In this document: one piece after another, positions 1 to 6,855 of the stretch
How the letters are laid out: each line of letters starts with the position of its first letter
Position numbering within the stretch: position 1 is the stretch's first letter
From: CAZWZG01 sp964638245
GTDB lineage: Bacteria > Pseudomonadota > Alphaproteobacteria > Rhodobacterales > Rhodobacteraceae
Direction of reading: 5' to 3'
Assembly: GCA_964638245.1 (NCBI GenBank)
Contig: CAZWZG010000037.1
Span: 1-22,206, forward strand
Length of the DNA: 22,206 nt
Position numbers and translations under genes: made by a program
Notes under the pieces: generated by a model
What the model saw: the letters and a program-made list of their open reading frames with translations, nothing else
Database searches by the model: none
Told to the model about the DNA's origin: nothing

Positions 1-450
1 AATCGCCACCACGGGCACGTCGTATTTCTTCACCAGTGGCAGGATCGCTTCCAGCCGCTCTTCTTCACCCGTGACCGAGTTCAAAAGCGGGCGCCCTTCG
101 GCGACCTCAAGCCCAGCTTCCAGCGCACCGGGAACCGAACTGTCGATGCACAAGGGAATATCCACCAACCCCTGCACCATCTCGATGACCTTGCGCATCA
201 GCGGCGGCTCGGTCTCGTTGGGATCGGGGTTCGAGTTGTAGACAACGCCCGCATTGATATCGAGCACCATGGCCCCGCAGGCCACCTGTTCCAGCGCATC
301 CTTCTCAACGGTCGAAAAATCCCCGGCTTCCAGCTCGGCGGCCAGCTTTTTGCGGCCAGTGGGATTGATCCGCTCTCCAATGACGCAAAACGGCTCGTCA
401 AAGCCGATGGTCACGGTCTTGGATTTCGATGCAACAACAGTGCGGGTCAT
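1..450 (-). CDS. Methyltetrahydrofolate:corrinoid methyltransferase, N-terminal 150 residues (runs off the left edge)
   Basis: The family transfers a methyl group between methyl-tetrahydrofolate and the cobalt of a corrinoid protein (AcsE/MtvB/MetH pterin-binding type), in the cytosol. The 150 visible codons are open to the window edge. They show the pterin-binding TIM-barrel signature: VIGERINPTGRKK near residues 23-35, a DINAG strand, CIDSS, and NSVTGEEER near the right end of the fragment. The ATG at 450 has an AAGGA ribosome-binding site seven bases upstream, and the gene begins 10 nt after the stop of the MetF-like gene, so the two are probably co-transcribed. A MetH-type methionine synthase is unlikely because the protein starts directly at the pterin domain with no homocysteine domain before it. 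The methyl donor (for example glycine betaine or another methylated amine) cannot be told from the visible part. Confidence 0.88.
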   Translation of the reverse strand, partial: MTRTVVASKSKTVTIGFDEPFCVIGERINPTGRKKLAAELEAGDFSTVEKDALEQVACGAMVLDINAGVVYNSNPDPNETEPPLMRKVIEMVQGLVDIPLCIDSSVPGALEAGLEVAEGRPLLNSVTGEEERLEAILPLVKKYDVPVVAI

Positions 451-460
451 AAAACGTCCT

Positions 461-1378
461 TCAGGCGTTCTGGGCGGCGGCCATGCCGCTGCCGGTCTGA
501 TCGGCCAACCATGTAGCCGAGGTCTTGATACCCCCAAGGGGGAAGATGTGCACCTGCTCAATCCCGAAATCGGGGTGCGCCGCCTTATGCGCGGCCAGTT
601 GCGCGACAAGCTCGGTCGGCTCGTAAGGCAGCACCAGCTTGGTGACATCCATCGCGCGCTTTTGCAGCACACGCAGCGACGGACCAACGCCGCAGGCAAT
701 TGCGAATTTGATCAGCGTCTGCAACTTTGCTGGCCCGGCAATCCCGATATGCACCGGCATTCTGATCCCTGCCGCCGCCAGCCGGTCGACCCATGCAATC
801 ACCGGATCCGCCTCAAAGGCAAACTGCGTGGCAATCGCGAAATCGGCGTCCGAAGTATCGGCAAACCGCTGCTTCCATTGCAACGCGGCATCAACCTCCG
901 CCGTGCCACCATTGGCGTCGATGTCCTTGTTACCTTCTGGGTGCCCGGCCACATGGAGCCGCGTGAACCCGGCCTCGCCAAAAAGCCCGGTCTCCAAAAG
1001 CTGCATCGAGGAGTGGAAGTCCCCGTTGGGCACCGCAACGCCACCAGCCAGCAAAAGCGCCGACCGCACCCCCGCTTCGCCCTGATACCGCGCAATCCAG
1101 TCCGCCAGCGTCGCCTTGTCCTTGATGATGCGCGCCGGGAAATGGGGCATCACCTCATAGCCATCTGCCGCAATCCGCGCTGCGGTTTCGACCATTTCGT
1201 CGATCGGCGTGCCTTCGATATGAGCGATATAGACCCGCGTGCCCATGGGCAGGATCGCGCGAAAATCCTCGATCTTGGCGGCCGTCCTCGGCATCACCTC
1301 GATCGACGCCCCGGTCAAAAACCCGGCAAAGTCAGCAGGGGCAGGGGTGTCCTTTTTGCGAAACGGCAGCAAAGCCAT
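461..1378 (-). CDS. Methylenetetrahydrofolate reductase-like protein (MetF-related TIM barrel)
   Basis: A 305-residue cytosolic protein probably interconverting methylene- and methyl-tetrahydrofolate. Visible features are an early ASIEVMPRTAAKIEDF segment (MetF proteins carry a catalytic Glu on the first strand), YIAHIEGTP, LLLAGG in the place of the MetF LRGD-type strand, and HVAGHPEGN resembling the MetF PEGHP motif. It is more divergent than a housekeeping MetF. The ATG at 1378 is chosen over an in-frame ATG at 1414 because AAGGAAAG sits just upstream of 1378, while the earlier start would overlap the preceding gene's end. It lies between a PF13769-like protein (26 nt upstream) and the methyl-THF:corrinoid methyltransferase (10 nt downstream), so it likely works in a corrinoid-linked methyl oxidation route rather than methionine synthesis (inference). 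Confidence 0.82.
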   Translation of the reverse strand: MALLPFRKKDTPAPADFAGFLTGASIEVMPRTAAKIEDFRAILPMGTRVYIAHIEGTPIDEMVETAARIAADGYEVMPHFPARIIKDKATLADWIARYQGEAGVRSALLLAGGVAVPNGDFHSSMQLLETGLFGEAGFTRLHVAGHPEGNKDIDANGGTAEVDAALQWKQRFADTSDADFAIATQFAFEADPVIAWVDRLAAAGIRMPVHIGIAGPAKLQTLIKFAIACGVGPSLRVLQKRAMDVTKLVLPYEPTELVAQLAAHKAAHPDFGIEQVHIFPLGGIKTSATWLADQTGSGMAAAQNA

Positions 1379-1404
1379 GAGCGCTTTCCTTATTCCCAAG
1401 GGCC

Positions 1405-1701
1405 TCAGGCCCATCCGTCGTTATCAATCAGCGCCTTGATGCGCTCCTGGTCGTATTCTGTGTCCAGCCGCGCGATTTCCGCCGCTGCGATGTCTTCGGG
1501 AGCACCCTCGCGTTCCCCATCCGAAGCTTTGCGCCACTCGGCCAGGTAATCGTCCGTCTCAGCCGCACCCGATTTCATCGCCGCCCGGTCAATCGCCTGC
1601 TCGAACCGCTCGGGCAGGACGGCCTTGGTCCCCCGGCGTCCCTTGCCGATGATGACCTGCGCCGGAATATCGCGCCAGTAAACGATTGTGACTTCGGGCA
1701 T
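1405..1701 (-). CDS. Small 'virulence factor' family protein (PF13769-like), 98 residues
   Basis: A 98-residue soluble protein beginning MPEVTIVYWRDIPAQVIIGK, which resembles the short family labelled 'virulence factor' (PF13769). The name is historical and gives no biochemical role. It has a beta-rich N-terminus, then an acidic helical half (EREGAPEDIAAAEIARLDTEYDQERIKALI) with no signal peptide or membrane segment. AAGGAG lies six bases before the ATG at 1701. It is the first gene of the leftward one-carbon operon. From memory, this small protein often sits beside MetF-like and methyl-THF methyltransferase genes in Rhodobacterales, which suggests a role in corrinoid-dependent methyl transfer. 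The family assignment is by pattern only. Confidence 0.78.
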   Translation of the reverse strand: MPEVTIVYWRDIPAQVIIGKGRRGTKAVLPERFEQAIDRAAMKSGAAETDDYLAEWRKASDGEREGAPEDIAAAEIARLDTEYDQERIKALIDNDGWA

Positions 1702-1851
1702 CTGCGACTCCTTCGTTCATCCCTCATACAAGGCGCGCGTCCGTTTCATGGCGTCTGTTTTCGACACCATGCGCTGTTTGAGCGACCTCGACCTTGCGCG
1801 TTTGATATCGCGGACATAAGCTGAATGTAACTCGAATTGGAGGGCCGCCCC

Positions 1852-2979
1852 ATGGCGCCCAAGCGCCCAACAGGTCTGGGCGCGCAACCAGGACCCGTCC
1901 CGGTCGCGGTTTCGCCGCCTGAGCCTGAAAAACCGGATCCCGCCGATCTTTATGCGGCGCTGGATCTGGGAACGAACAGTTGTCGGATGCTGATTGCCCA
2001 ACCCAAGGGCAACCAGTTTCACGTCGTGGACAGCTTTTCCAAGTCTGTTCAGCTCGGTCATGGCCTTGAAGGCTCTGGCAAGCTTAGTCATGGCTCGATG
2101 AGTCGGACGGTGCAGGCATTGCGCGTGTGCCGCTCGAAACTCGACCGTCATGGGGTGCGCCGTATGCGTCTGGTCGCAACCGAAGCGTGCCGGCGCGCCG
2201 CCAATGGCAAGCAGTTCATGAACTACATCCGGCGTGAAACGGGCCTGAAGCTCGACATCATCGAGCCCGAAGAAGAAGCGCGGCTTGCGGTTGTGTCCTG
2301 TGCGCCGCTGGTGTCCACCAAAACCGAACAGCTTTTGGTGGTCGATATTGGCGGCGGTTCTACGGAACTTGTCTGGATTGATCTGTCCCGCGTGCCGCGC
2401 GCCGAACGTCCCCGCGCCATCATGCGCCTGCACCGCGGTTTCACCGACAAGGACGACACGCCGTTCAACGCCGCCCGCGTGGTTGACTGGATTTCGGTGC
2501 CCATGGGTGTGGCCACGTTGCGCGAGCAGTTCGATGACGTCGAAGACGATTCCGCACGCTTTGCGTTGATGAGCTATTTCTTCGAAGAGGGGTTGGAGAA
2601 TTTTTCGCCCTACAGCGCCGAACAGATGCGCGAAGGCTTTCAGATCATCGGGACCAGCGGCACCGTGACCACGGTTGCCGCCAGCCACCTTGGCCTCAAG
2701 CGCTATGACCGCAACAAGGTTGACGGGCTGCGTATGACCTCCGACCAGATCGACCGCGTCATCCATGACTACCTGCACCTTGGCCCCGAAGGCCGCCGCG
2801 CCGATCCGCGTATCGGCAAGGACCGGCAGGCGCTGATCATGTCTGGCTCGGCGATCCTGCAAGCGCTCTTGCGCTCCTGGCCGACGGACCGCATGACGGT
2901 CGCTGATCGCGGCCTGCGCGAAGGCCTCCTTTATGCGCAGATGTCCACCGACGGCGTATTGGAAGACGGACCCTACTAG
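1852..2979 (+). CDS. Ppx/GppA-family phosphatase (exopolyphosphatase or pppGpp phosphatase)
   Basis: A 375-residue cytosolic ASKHA-fold hydrolase that degrades inorganic polyphosphate and/or converts pppGpp to ppGpp. The phosphate-1 loop YAALDLGTNSCRMLIA lies at about residues 34-50, the VVDIGGGSTELVW loop at about 163-175, and GTSGTVTTVA at about 267-276. The length matches the short form with only the two ASKHA lobes. The C-terminal HD-like domains of the roughly 500-residue E. coli enzymes are absent, so Ppx and GppA activity cannot be separated. The ATG at 1852 is preferred because GGAGG lies eight bases upstream; the open frame starts with a TTG at 1837 that would place the ribosome-binding site inside the gene. 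The N-terminal 30 residues are proline-rich. rlmE follows after one base, so the genes are translationally linked. Confidence 0.9.
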   Translation: MAPKRPTGLGAQPGPVPVAVSPPEPEKPDPADLYAALDLGTNSCRMLIAQPKGNQFHVVDSFSKSVQLGHGLEGSGKLSHGSMSRTVQALRVCRSKLDRHGVRRMRLVATEACRRAANGKQFMNYIRRETGLKLDIIEPEEEARLAVVSCAPLVSTKTEQLLVVDIGGGSTELVWIDLSRVPRAERPRAIMRLHRGFTDKDDTPFNAARVVDWISVPMGVATLREQFDDVEDDSARFALMSYFFEEGLENFSPYSAEQMREGFQIIGTSGTVTTVAASHLGLKRYDRNKVDGLRMTSDQIDRVIHDYLHLGPEGRRADPRIGKDRQALIMSGSAILQALLRSWPTDRMTVADRGLREGLLYAQMSTDGVLEDGPY

Positions 2980-2980
2980 G

Positions 2981-3694
2981 ATGCCAGATCGCAAAGCACG
3001 GGGCGGATCAGGGCGCGGCCAGCGCGAATTGCGCGTGAAGGTCAAAAGCGCGCGGGGGCGAAAACTGTCCTCGACACTCTGGCTCGAACGCCAATTGAAT
3101 GACCCCTACGTGCGCCGCGCCCAAGCCGAAGGCTATCGCGGGCGCGCCGCCTTCAAGATCCTCGAGCTTGACGACAAGTACCGCTTCCTGACCCCGGGCA
3201 AGCGCGTGGTCGATCTGGGCTGTGCTCCCGGGGGCTGGTGTCAGGTCGCTGTCCAACGCGTGAATGCGCTGGGCGAAAAGCCCGGCAAACCCGTTGGGCG
3301 CGTTCTTGGCGTGGACCTGCAAGAGGTCGAGCCGATTGCGGGCGCTGAACTCCACGTTCTCGATTTCCTCGAGGATGACGCCGATAACAAGGTCAAGGCA
3401 TGGCTCGGCGGACCCGCCGATATCGTGATGTCCGACATGGCCGCGTCATCGTCCGGGCACAAACAAACCGACCATTTGCGGATCGTCGCACTTTGCGAAG
3501 CGGCAGCCTATTTCGCCTTCGATGTTCTGACACCGGGCGGGACGTTCGTGGCCAAGGTACTGGCCGGAGGCGCCGAAGGCGGCCTACTGACCGAATTGAA
3601 GAAGCGTTTCGACAAGGTCGCCCACGTCAAACCGCCCGCATCGCGCTCGGACAGCTCGGAGAAATTCATCGTCGCCACTGGGTTCCGTGGGTGA
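2981..3694 (+). CDS. rlmE: 23S rRNA 2'-O-ribose methyltransferase RlmE (FtsJ/RrmJ)
   Basis: A 237-residue SAM-dependent enzyme that methylates the 2'-OH of the A-loop uridine (U2552 in E. coli numbering) during large-subunit assembly. SAM motif I is VDLGCAPGGWCQVA. The K-D-K-E tetrad of this family is visible as K59 (in GRAAFKILEL), D152 (VMSDMA), K192 (VAKVLAGG) and E227 (SSEKF). The N-terminal RGRKLSSTLWLERQLNDPYV segment is typical. The protein has a longer basic N-terminus (GRGQRELRVKVKSARGRK) than E. coli RlmE, as is usual in alphaproteobacteria. The ATG at 2981 starts one base after the Ppx/GppA stop, and an in-frame ATG at 2933 lies inside that gene and is rejected. Its 3' end is followed by the inverted-repeat element. 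Confidence 0.95.
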   Translation: MPDRKARGGSGRGQRELRVKVKSARGRKLSSTLWLERQLNDPYVRRAQAEGYRGRAAFKILELDDKYRFLTPGKRVVDLGCAPGGWCQVAVQRVNALGEKPGKPVGRVLGVDLQEVEPIAGAELHVLDFLEDDADNKVKAWLGGPADIVMSDMAASSSGHKQTDHLRIVALCEAAAYFAFDVLTPGGTFVAKVLAGGAEGGLLTELKKRFDKVAHVKPPASRSDSSEKFIVATGFRG

Positions 3695-3725
3695 ACCACG
3701 GGCCCGGAATCAAGCCGAAGGCGCC

Positions 3726-3861
3726 GGGCCAGCGCACGCCCGTCCCGACGGGTGGGCGCTTTGTTGACATCAGCGAACCGCTCAATAGTCGTCCCAAGGC
3801 CCGACCATAAAGTGAAGACGACAAAGGTTGGATTCGCCCACCCACGGGCGTGCGCTGGCCC
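3726..3861. repeat. Long interrupted inverted repeat between convergent genes
   Basis: The 18 bases at 3726-3743 are exactly the reverse complement of 3844-3861. Outside a 6-base interruption in the left arm (CCCGAC, 3744-3749), the pairing resumes perfectly for nine more bases (3750-3758 with 3835-3843). The two arms can therefore form a 27-bp stem with a six-base bulge and a loop of about 76 bases. The loop edges (CTTTGTTGAC and GACGACAAAG) also match in part. It sits downstream of rlmE and about 130 bp beyond the 3' end of tupA, which converges on it. It may be a bidirectional transcription stop, or a dispersed palindromic element whose other copies would lie outside this window. Confidence 0.75.
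3731..3766 (+). terminator. Probable intrinsic terminator of the ppx/gppA-rlmE unit
   Basis: The left arm of the larger inverted repeat can fold on itself. 3731-3743 pairs with 3748-3760 around a CCCG loop, with 11 of 13 positions matched (AGCGC outer and CCCGT inner segments intact, two mismatches between them). It is followed by TTTGTTG. The T-run is short, so efficiency is uncertain, but it lies about 40 bases after the rlmE stop, where a terminator is expected. This fold competes with the long-range stem 3726-3861. Confidence 0.55.
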
Positions 3862-3883
3862 TACACTCCGCCACCATCCACGC

Positions 3884-3924
3884 ACCGACGCAATACCGAC
3901 GCAATACCGACGTTATACCGATAG
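3884..3924. repeat. 11-bp tandem repeat, about 3.7 units
   Basis: ACCGACGCAAT occurs twice in direct succession (3884-3894, 3895-3905), followed by ACCGACGTTAT (3906-3916) and a partial ACCGATAG (3917-3924). Apart from the inverted repeat and this array, the 294-bp stretch between the rlmE and tupA stops shows no credible gene. A short AGAAAA-TTGAGCG-TTTTCT hairpin at 3925-3943 and a 10-bp palindrome AGCGTACGCT at 3981-3990 (overlapping the tupA stop) are the only other structures seen. Confidence 0.8.
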
Positions 3925-3988
3925 AGAAAATTGAGCGTTTTCTGAGTCTTATGCGCATTCCGTTGCGCGGCAGCCAAACCAGCGTACG

Positions 3989-4792
3989 CTACCCCTCCGG
4001 CGCACCCGGAAAGAACAGCTGTTGGCCCTCGACAAGAAACCCCTCGATTGCCGCTTTGCCCGCATCCCCGGTGAACCAGTCCACGAACGCCGTCGCTTCG
4101 ACTTCGGCCACGTTCGGACAATGCGCAGGCGACACCGGAATGATGCCATAGGGGTTCGTCAGCATCGGGTCGTTTTCCACAAGGATCCGATGGCCCTGCT
4201 TGTTCTGGAACGCCACCCAAGTGGCCCGGTCGCTCAACACGTAACCCCCTAATCCCACGGCAATATTTAGCGTCGCTCCCATGCCGGCCCCGGTCTCCAG
4301 ATACCAACGGTCCACGGCGGCATCGGGCGTTCCATCAGGCCAAAGCAGACGTTCGCGCCGATGCGTCCCGCTGTCGTCCCCGCGCGACACAAACGGCGCT
4401 TCGCCCGAGACCATCGCCGTCATGGCATCGTCCAGCGCCAACCCGTCCAGCGTCAGCGGATCCGCTCCGGGCCCAATGATCACAAAATCATTGTACATCA
4501 AATCCCGCCGCTCCGAGCCGAACCCTTGCGCCACAAAGTCATCCTCTGCCGCCCGCGAATGCACCACCAGCACATCCCCGTCACAGTTCTGAGCATTGCG
4601 CAGTGCCTGTCCCGTTCCCACCGCCACAACCCGTGCTTCGATCCCCGTCGCAGCAGTGAACATGGGCAAGACATGATCATAAAGACCAGAATTATGGGTC
4701 GACGTGGTCGACTGGATCAACAGCCGCTCAGCGCTTTGGCCAAGCGCGGGCAGGGCACTCACAAGCGCCGCAAAACAAAGGCGTTTAAACAA
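3989..4792 (-). CDS. tupA: Tungstate ABC transporter substrate-binding protein TupA
   Basis: A 267-residue periplasmic protein that captures tungstate for TupBC. After a signal peptide (MFKRLCFAALVSALPALGQSA) comes LLIQSTTSTHNSGLYDHVLP, which carries the TTST-x-GL oxyanion-binding motif that separates TupA from the ModA molybdate binders. Further support comes from SRGDDSGTHRRE, AGMGATLNIA and the DRATWVAF segments of this family. The open frame extends upstream to 4933 but codes inside the ATPase gene. The likely start is a TTG at 4792, overlapping the tupC stop by eight bases, with AAGGGG about seven bases upstream. This gives a normal signal peptide and a normal family length. It is the last gene of the tupB-tupC-tupA order. 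Confidence 0.9.
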   Translation of the reverse strand: MFKRLCFAALVSALPALGQSAERLLIQSTTSTHNSGLYDHVLPMFTAATGIEARVVAVGTGQALRNAQNCDGDVLVVHSRAAEDDFVAQGFGSERRDLMYNDFVIIGPGADPLTLDGLALDDAMTAMVSGEAPFVSRGDDSGTHRRERLLWPDGTPDAAVDRWYLETGAGMGATLNIAVGLGGYVLSDRATWVAFQNKQGHRILVENDPMLTNPYGIIPVSPAHCPNVAEVEATAFVDWFTGDAGKAAIEGFLVEGQQLFFPGAPEG

Positions 4793-5525
4793 CCAGCTGC
4801 CCCTTGAGATAGGCCTCGGCTTCGACTGATTTCGGCCCTTCAAAGAACTCAGCCGCACTGCGATGCTCGGTGATGCGCCCGCGCGCCATGAAGGCCACGT
4901 CATCGGCCAGACGCTCCGCCTGACCCCGGTCATGGGTCACAAGCACGACCTTGACGCCGTCATTGGCGATCTGACGAATGAGGTTTTCGATCACACTGGT
5001 CGAAGCCGGATCAAGGCTCGCCGTGGGCTCGTCCAACAGCAGCAATGCTGGGTTCGCCGCCAGCGCACGCGCCATCTGAAGCCGCTGCTGCTCGCCCCCC
5101 GACAGCTTGCGCGCAGGGCTTTCGGAATAGGGCGACAGGCTCGCCATAACCAACAGCTCGGCAATGCGCCCGGGTCGATCCGCGCGCGCCATGCCCGCGA
5201 TCTTGAGCGCATGATCAAGGTTGGCCCGCACCGAACGGCGCAAAAGCACGGGCTTCTGAAAAACCAGCGATGGCTCTTCCAACCCTTCCGCCAACTGAAC
5301 CCGCCCCTTGTCGGCCTCAAGCAGCCCCGCAATCAGCCGCAACGTCAGGCTTTTGCCCGCGCCATTGGGCCCCAGGATCGCGGAAATTCCGTGGCGCGCC
5401 AGTCCAAAAGACACGCCTCGCAAAAGCGCACGACGCCCCAAGGTCAGGTGTACATCGTTCAACCAGATCGCCGCCTCGCTGGGCGAGGGCACTGGGCGCA
5501 GGGACAGGATGCGGGTCTCAGGCAT
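4785..5525 (-). CDS. tupC: Tungstate ABC transporter ATP-binding protein TupC
   Basis: A 246-residue ATPase that powers tungstate import from the cytosolic face. Walker A GPNGAGKS lies at residues 52-59, the ABC signature LSGGEQQR at 141-148, Walker B LLLLDEP at 161-167, and the switch His in LVTHDRGQAERLADD near 200. It lacks the C-terminal TOBE/MOP domain found in ModC, in agreement with a TupC type. The ATG at 5525 overlaps the end of tupB by eight bases, and its own 3' end overlaps the tupA start, so translation of the three genes is probably coupled. Confidence 0.92.
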   Translation of the reverse strand: MPETRILSLRPVPSPSEAAIWLNDVHLTLGRRALLRGVSFGLARHGISAILGPNGAGKSLTLRLIAGLLEADKGRVQLAEGLEEPSLVFQKPVLLRRSVRANLDHALKIAGMARADRPGRIAELLVMASLSPYSESPARKLSGGEQQRLQMARALAANPALLLLDEPTASLDPASTSVIENLIRQIANDGVKVVLVTHDRGQAERLADDVAFMARGRITEHRSAAEFFEGPKSVEAEAYLKGQLVV

Positions 5526-6222
5526 ATTGAAGCCCCCCGAGTGAGCGGCGCACCGTGATCAAAAGCGCGCTCACGCAAAGCGACATGATCAAAAGGACGA
5601 TTCCAAGGGCCAGCGCTAATTCCAATGCCCCCCGCGACGTCTCCAGCGCGATGGCGGTCGTCATCACCCGCGTGGCATGGTTGATATTGCCCCCCACGAT
5701 CATCACCGCGCCGACCTCGGCAAACGCGCGTCCAAGCCCTGCCAGCGCGGCGGTGACAAGGGCAGGGGCACCATCCCGAAGCAAGGTTGTCATCTTGGCC
5801 CAGCCCGACGCCCGCATCGCGCGCAACGTCTCGCCATACTCTTCATAAAGATCCGAAATGACCTGCTGGGAAATCGTCGTGACTATCGGCGTCACAAGGA
5901 TCACCTGGGCAATGATCATCGCACCGGGCGTGTAAAGAAGGTCGAGCACGGCAAGCGGCCCAGCCTGACTGAACAGAAGGTACAAGACCAGCCCGACCAC
6001 CACCGGTGGAAGACCCATGCCCGCCGCCGTGATCAGGTTCAGGATCCCACGCCCGGGAAAACGGAACACCGCCATCGCCGCACCCAAGGGCAATCCGATA
6101 AGACAGGCAATCGCCACGGCCACAAAGGTCACGACAAGGGAAAGGGCGATGATTCCCATCAACTGGGCGTCCCCCATGACGATCAGGCGTGTCGCCTCGA
6201 AAAAGATGTTCTGGCTGTCCAC
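5518..6222 (-). CDS. tupB: Tungstate ABC transporter permease TupB
   Basis: An inner-membrane permease of about 234 residues with several hydrophobic helices. It carries the cytoplasmic coupling-loop sequence EEYGETLRAMRASGWAKM, which corresponds to the EAA-type loop that docks on the ATPase. GLPLGAAMAVFRFPGRGILN and GLGRAFAEVGAVMIVGGN are typical of the TupB group within the ModB/CysT-like permeases. There is no ATG near the N-terminus. A GTG at 6222 (six bases after a GGGGG tract) or the adjacent TTG at 6225 is the likely start; GTG is chosen on spacing. It is the first gene of the leftward tup operon, with its promoter in the 6226-6855 region. Confidence 0.9.
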   Translation of the reverse strand: MDSQNIFFEATRLIVMGDAQLMGIIALSLVVTFVAVAIACLIGLPLGAAMAVFRFPGRGILNLITAAGMGLPPVVVGLVLYLLFSQAGPLAVLDLLYTPGAMIIAQVILVTPIVTTISQQVISDLYEEYGETLRAMRASGWAKMTTLLRDGAPALVTAALAGLGRAFAEVGAVMIVGGNINHATRVMTTAIALETSRGALELALALGIVLLIMSLCVSALLITVRRSLGGLQYA

Positions 6223-6433
6223 CAAGATCCCCCAAACGATGCTTAGTGAAACAGCGCCGCCGAAGCTCTGTCAACGCAGGCAGACCCACGAAACCGTGTC
6301 CTGGGCGCCGCTTTTGGCGGTTTGAACCGTTCCCAAAGGAAAAACGACAAAGCGACAATTTGTTTGCTGATTAGAAACGATCGAATTTGGGCAGCGATCT
6401 CGGCAAGAATGCGATGCCCGGGGCGGCGATTTC

Positions 6434-6450
6434 GTTGCCCAATCGGCAAC
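6434..6450. promoter_or_regulatory. 17-bp palindrome, possible operator
   Basis: GTTGCC and GGCAAC form a perfect 6-bp inverted repeat around a CAATC spacer, in the non-coding region about 210 bp upstream of tupB. Its size and symmetry fit a dimeric repressor site. No specific regulator family can be assigned, and chance occurrence is possible in 630 bp. Confidence 0.3.
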
Positions 6451-6697
6451 AACCAAAGCCGGTTTCGCCTGATTCCCCTGCGTCAACCACGCCAACACCG
6501 GCCCAGTGTTTCCGAAACTCACGCTTCCGCATATTTCCGCCCCAATCGCGGATCGCATTTTCGCCGCAGACTGCCTCATTGCAGAAGATTTTCGACAAAC
6601 CGGCGTCGACTTCGGGCGCGAGAACGACACCGTGGCGGATCGCGTGTGCTGCGATCTGTGTAACGAGTGACAGGAATGGTAACGAGTGTTTGAGTAG

Positions 6698-6726
6698 GCG
6701 CGTCGGCTTTGGCCGGCGCGCTTTTT
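6698..6726 (+). terminator. Intrinsic terminator without an upstream gene on its strand
   Basis: A 10-bp GC-rich stem (6698-6707 with 6712-6721, nine Watson-Crick pairs and one G-U) closes a TTTG loop and is followed by TTTTT. This is a textbook rightward intrinsic terminator. It lies 130 bp before manC, and the nearest upstream gene (tupB) points the other way. It therefore ends either an unannotated short transcript or a manC leader. Confidence 0.8.
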
Positions 6727-6779
6727 CGTGTCTTGCTGCTGCGAAAAATTCAAGTTTTCTTCAGAAACGTAAACATTGG

Positions 6780-6787
6780 TTAACCAT
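6780..6787 (+). promoter_or_regulatory. TTAACCAT motif (CtrA half-site-like) upstream of manC
   Basis: TTAACCAT matches the 8-mer half-site form described for the alphaproteobacterial response regulator CtrA. It lies within a GGTTAACC palindrome about 70 bp before the manC start. A second half-site at the right spacing is not present, so this is weak by itself; its value comes from similar motifs in the other promoter regions of the locus. Confidence 0.35.
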
Positions 6788-6855
6788 TCTTTTTTTGGTT
6801 GGGGACAGAACCCGTGCCACAACGAGGACGGGAAGCGTTTTTGGAGATCATGCGT

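Larger units (their letters stand above)
6226..6855. other. Gene-poor region between the divergent tup operon and manC
   Basis: This 630-bp stretch must contain the leftward tup promoter and the rightward manC promoter. Open frames here are short, arginine-rich or overlap manC and have no usable ribosome-binding site, so none is called. The supported signals are a 17-bp palindrome (6434-6450), two direct repeats of GTAACGAGTG (6660-6669 and 6679-6688), an intrinsic terminator (6698-6726) and a TTAACCAT motif (6780-6787). The rightward-pointing terminator has no protein gene upstream on its strand, so an untranslated small RNA ending near 6726 is possible. No recognisable ModE-type or known tungstate-responsive operator was found. 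Confidence 0.6.

Noticed and set aside
254..1549. Long plus-strand open frame of 431 codons
   Set aside because: It lies opposite the MetF-like and methyltransferase genes, is rich in Arg/His/Pro and shows no domain; the minus-strand genes have clear family motifs.
1717..3045. Minus-strand open frame of 442 codons
   Set aside because: It is antisense to the Ppx/GppA gene and has no recognisable motif.
3881..3925. CRISPR array
   Set aside because: The units are 11 bp, contiguous and without spacers, and no cas genes are present.
6371..6598. 75-residue minus-strand frame in the intergenic region
   Set aside because: It needs a TTG start, no ribosome-binding site was seen, and there is no recognisable feature.
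6322..6663. 113-residue plus-strand frame ending just before the orphan terminator
   Set aside because: It is extremely Arg-rich with no domain or ribosome-binding site. Its position before a terminator is noted, but a protein is not supported.
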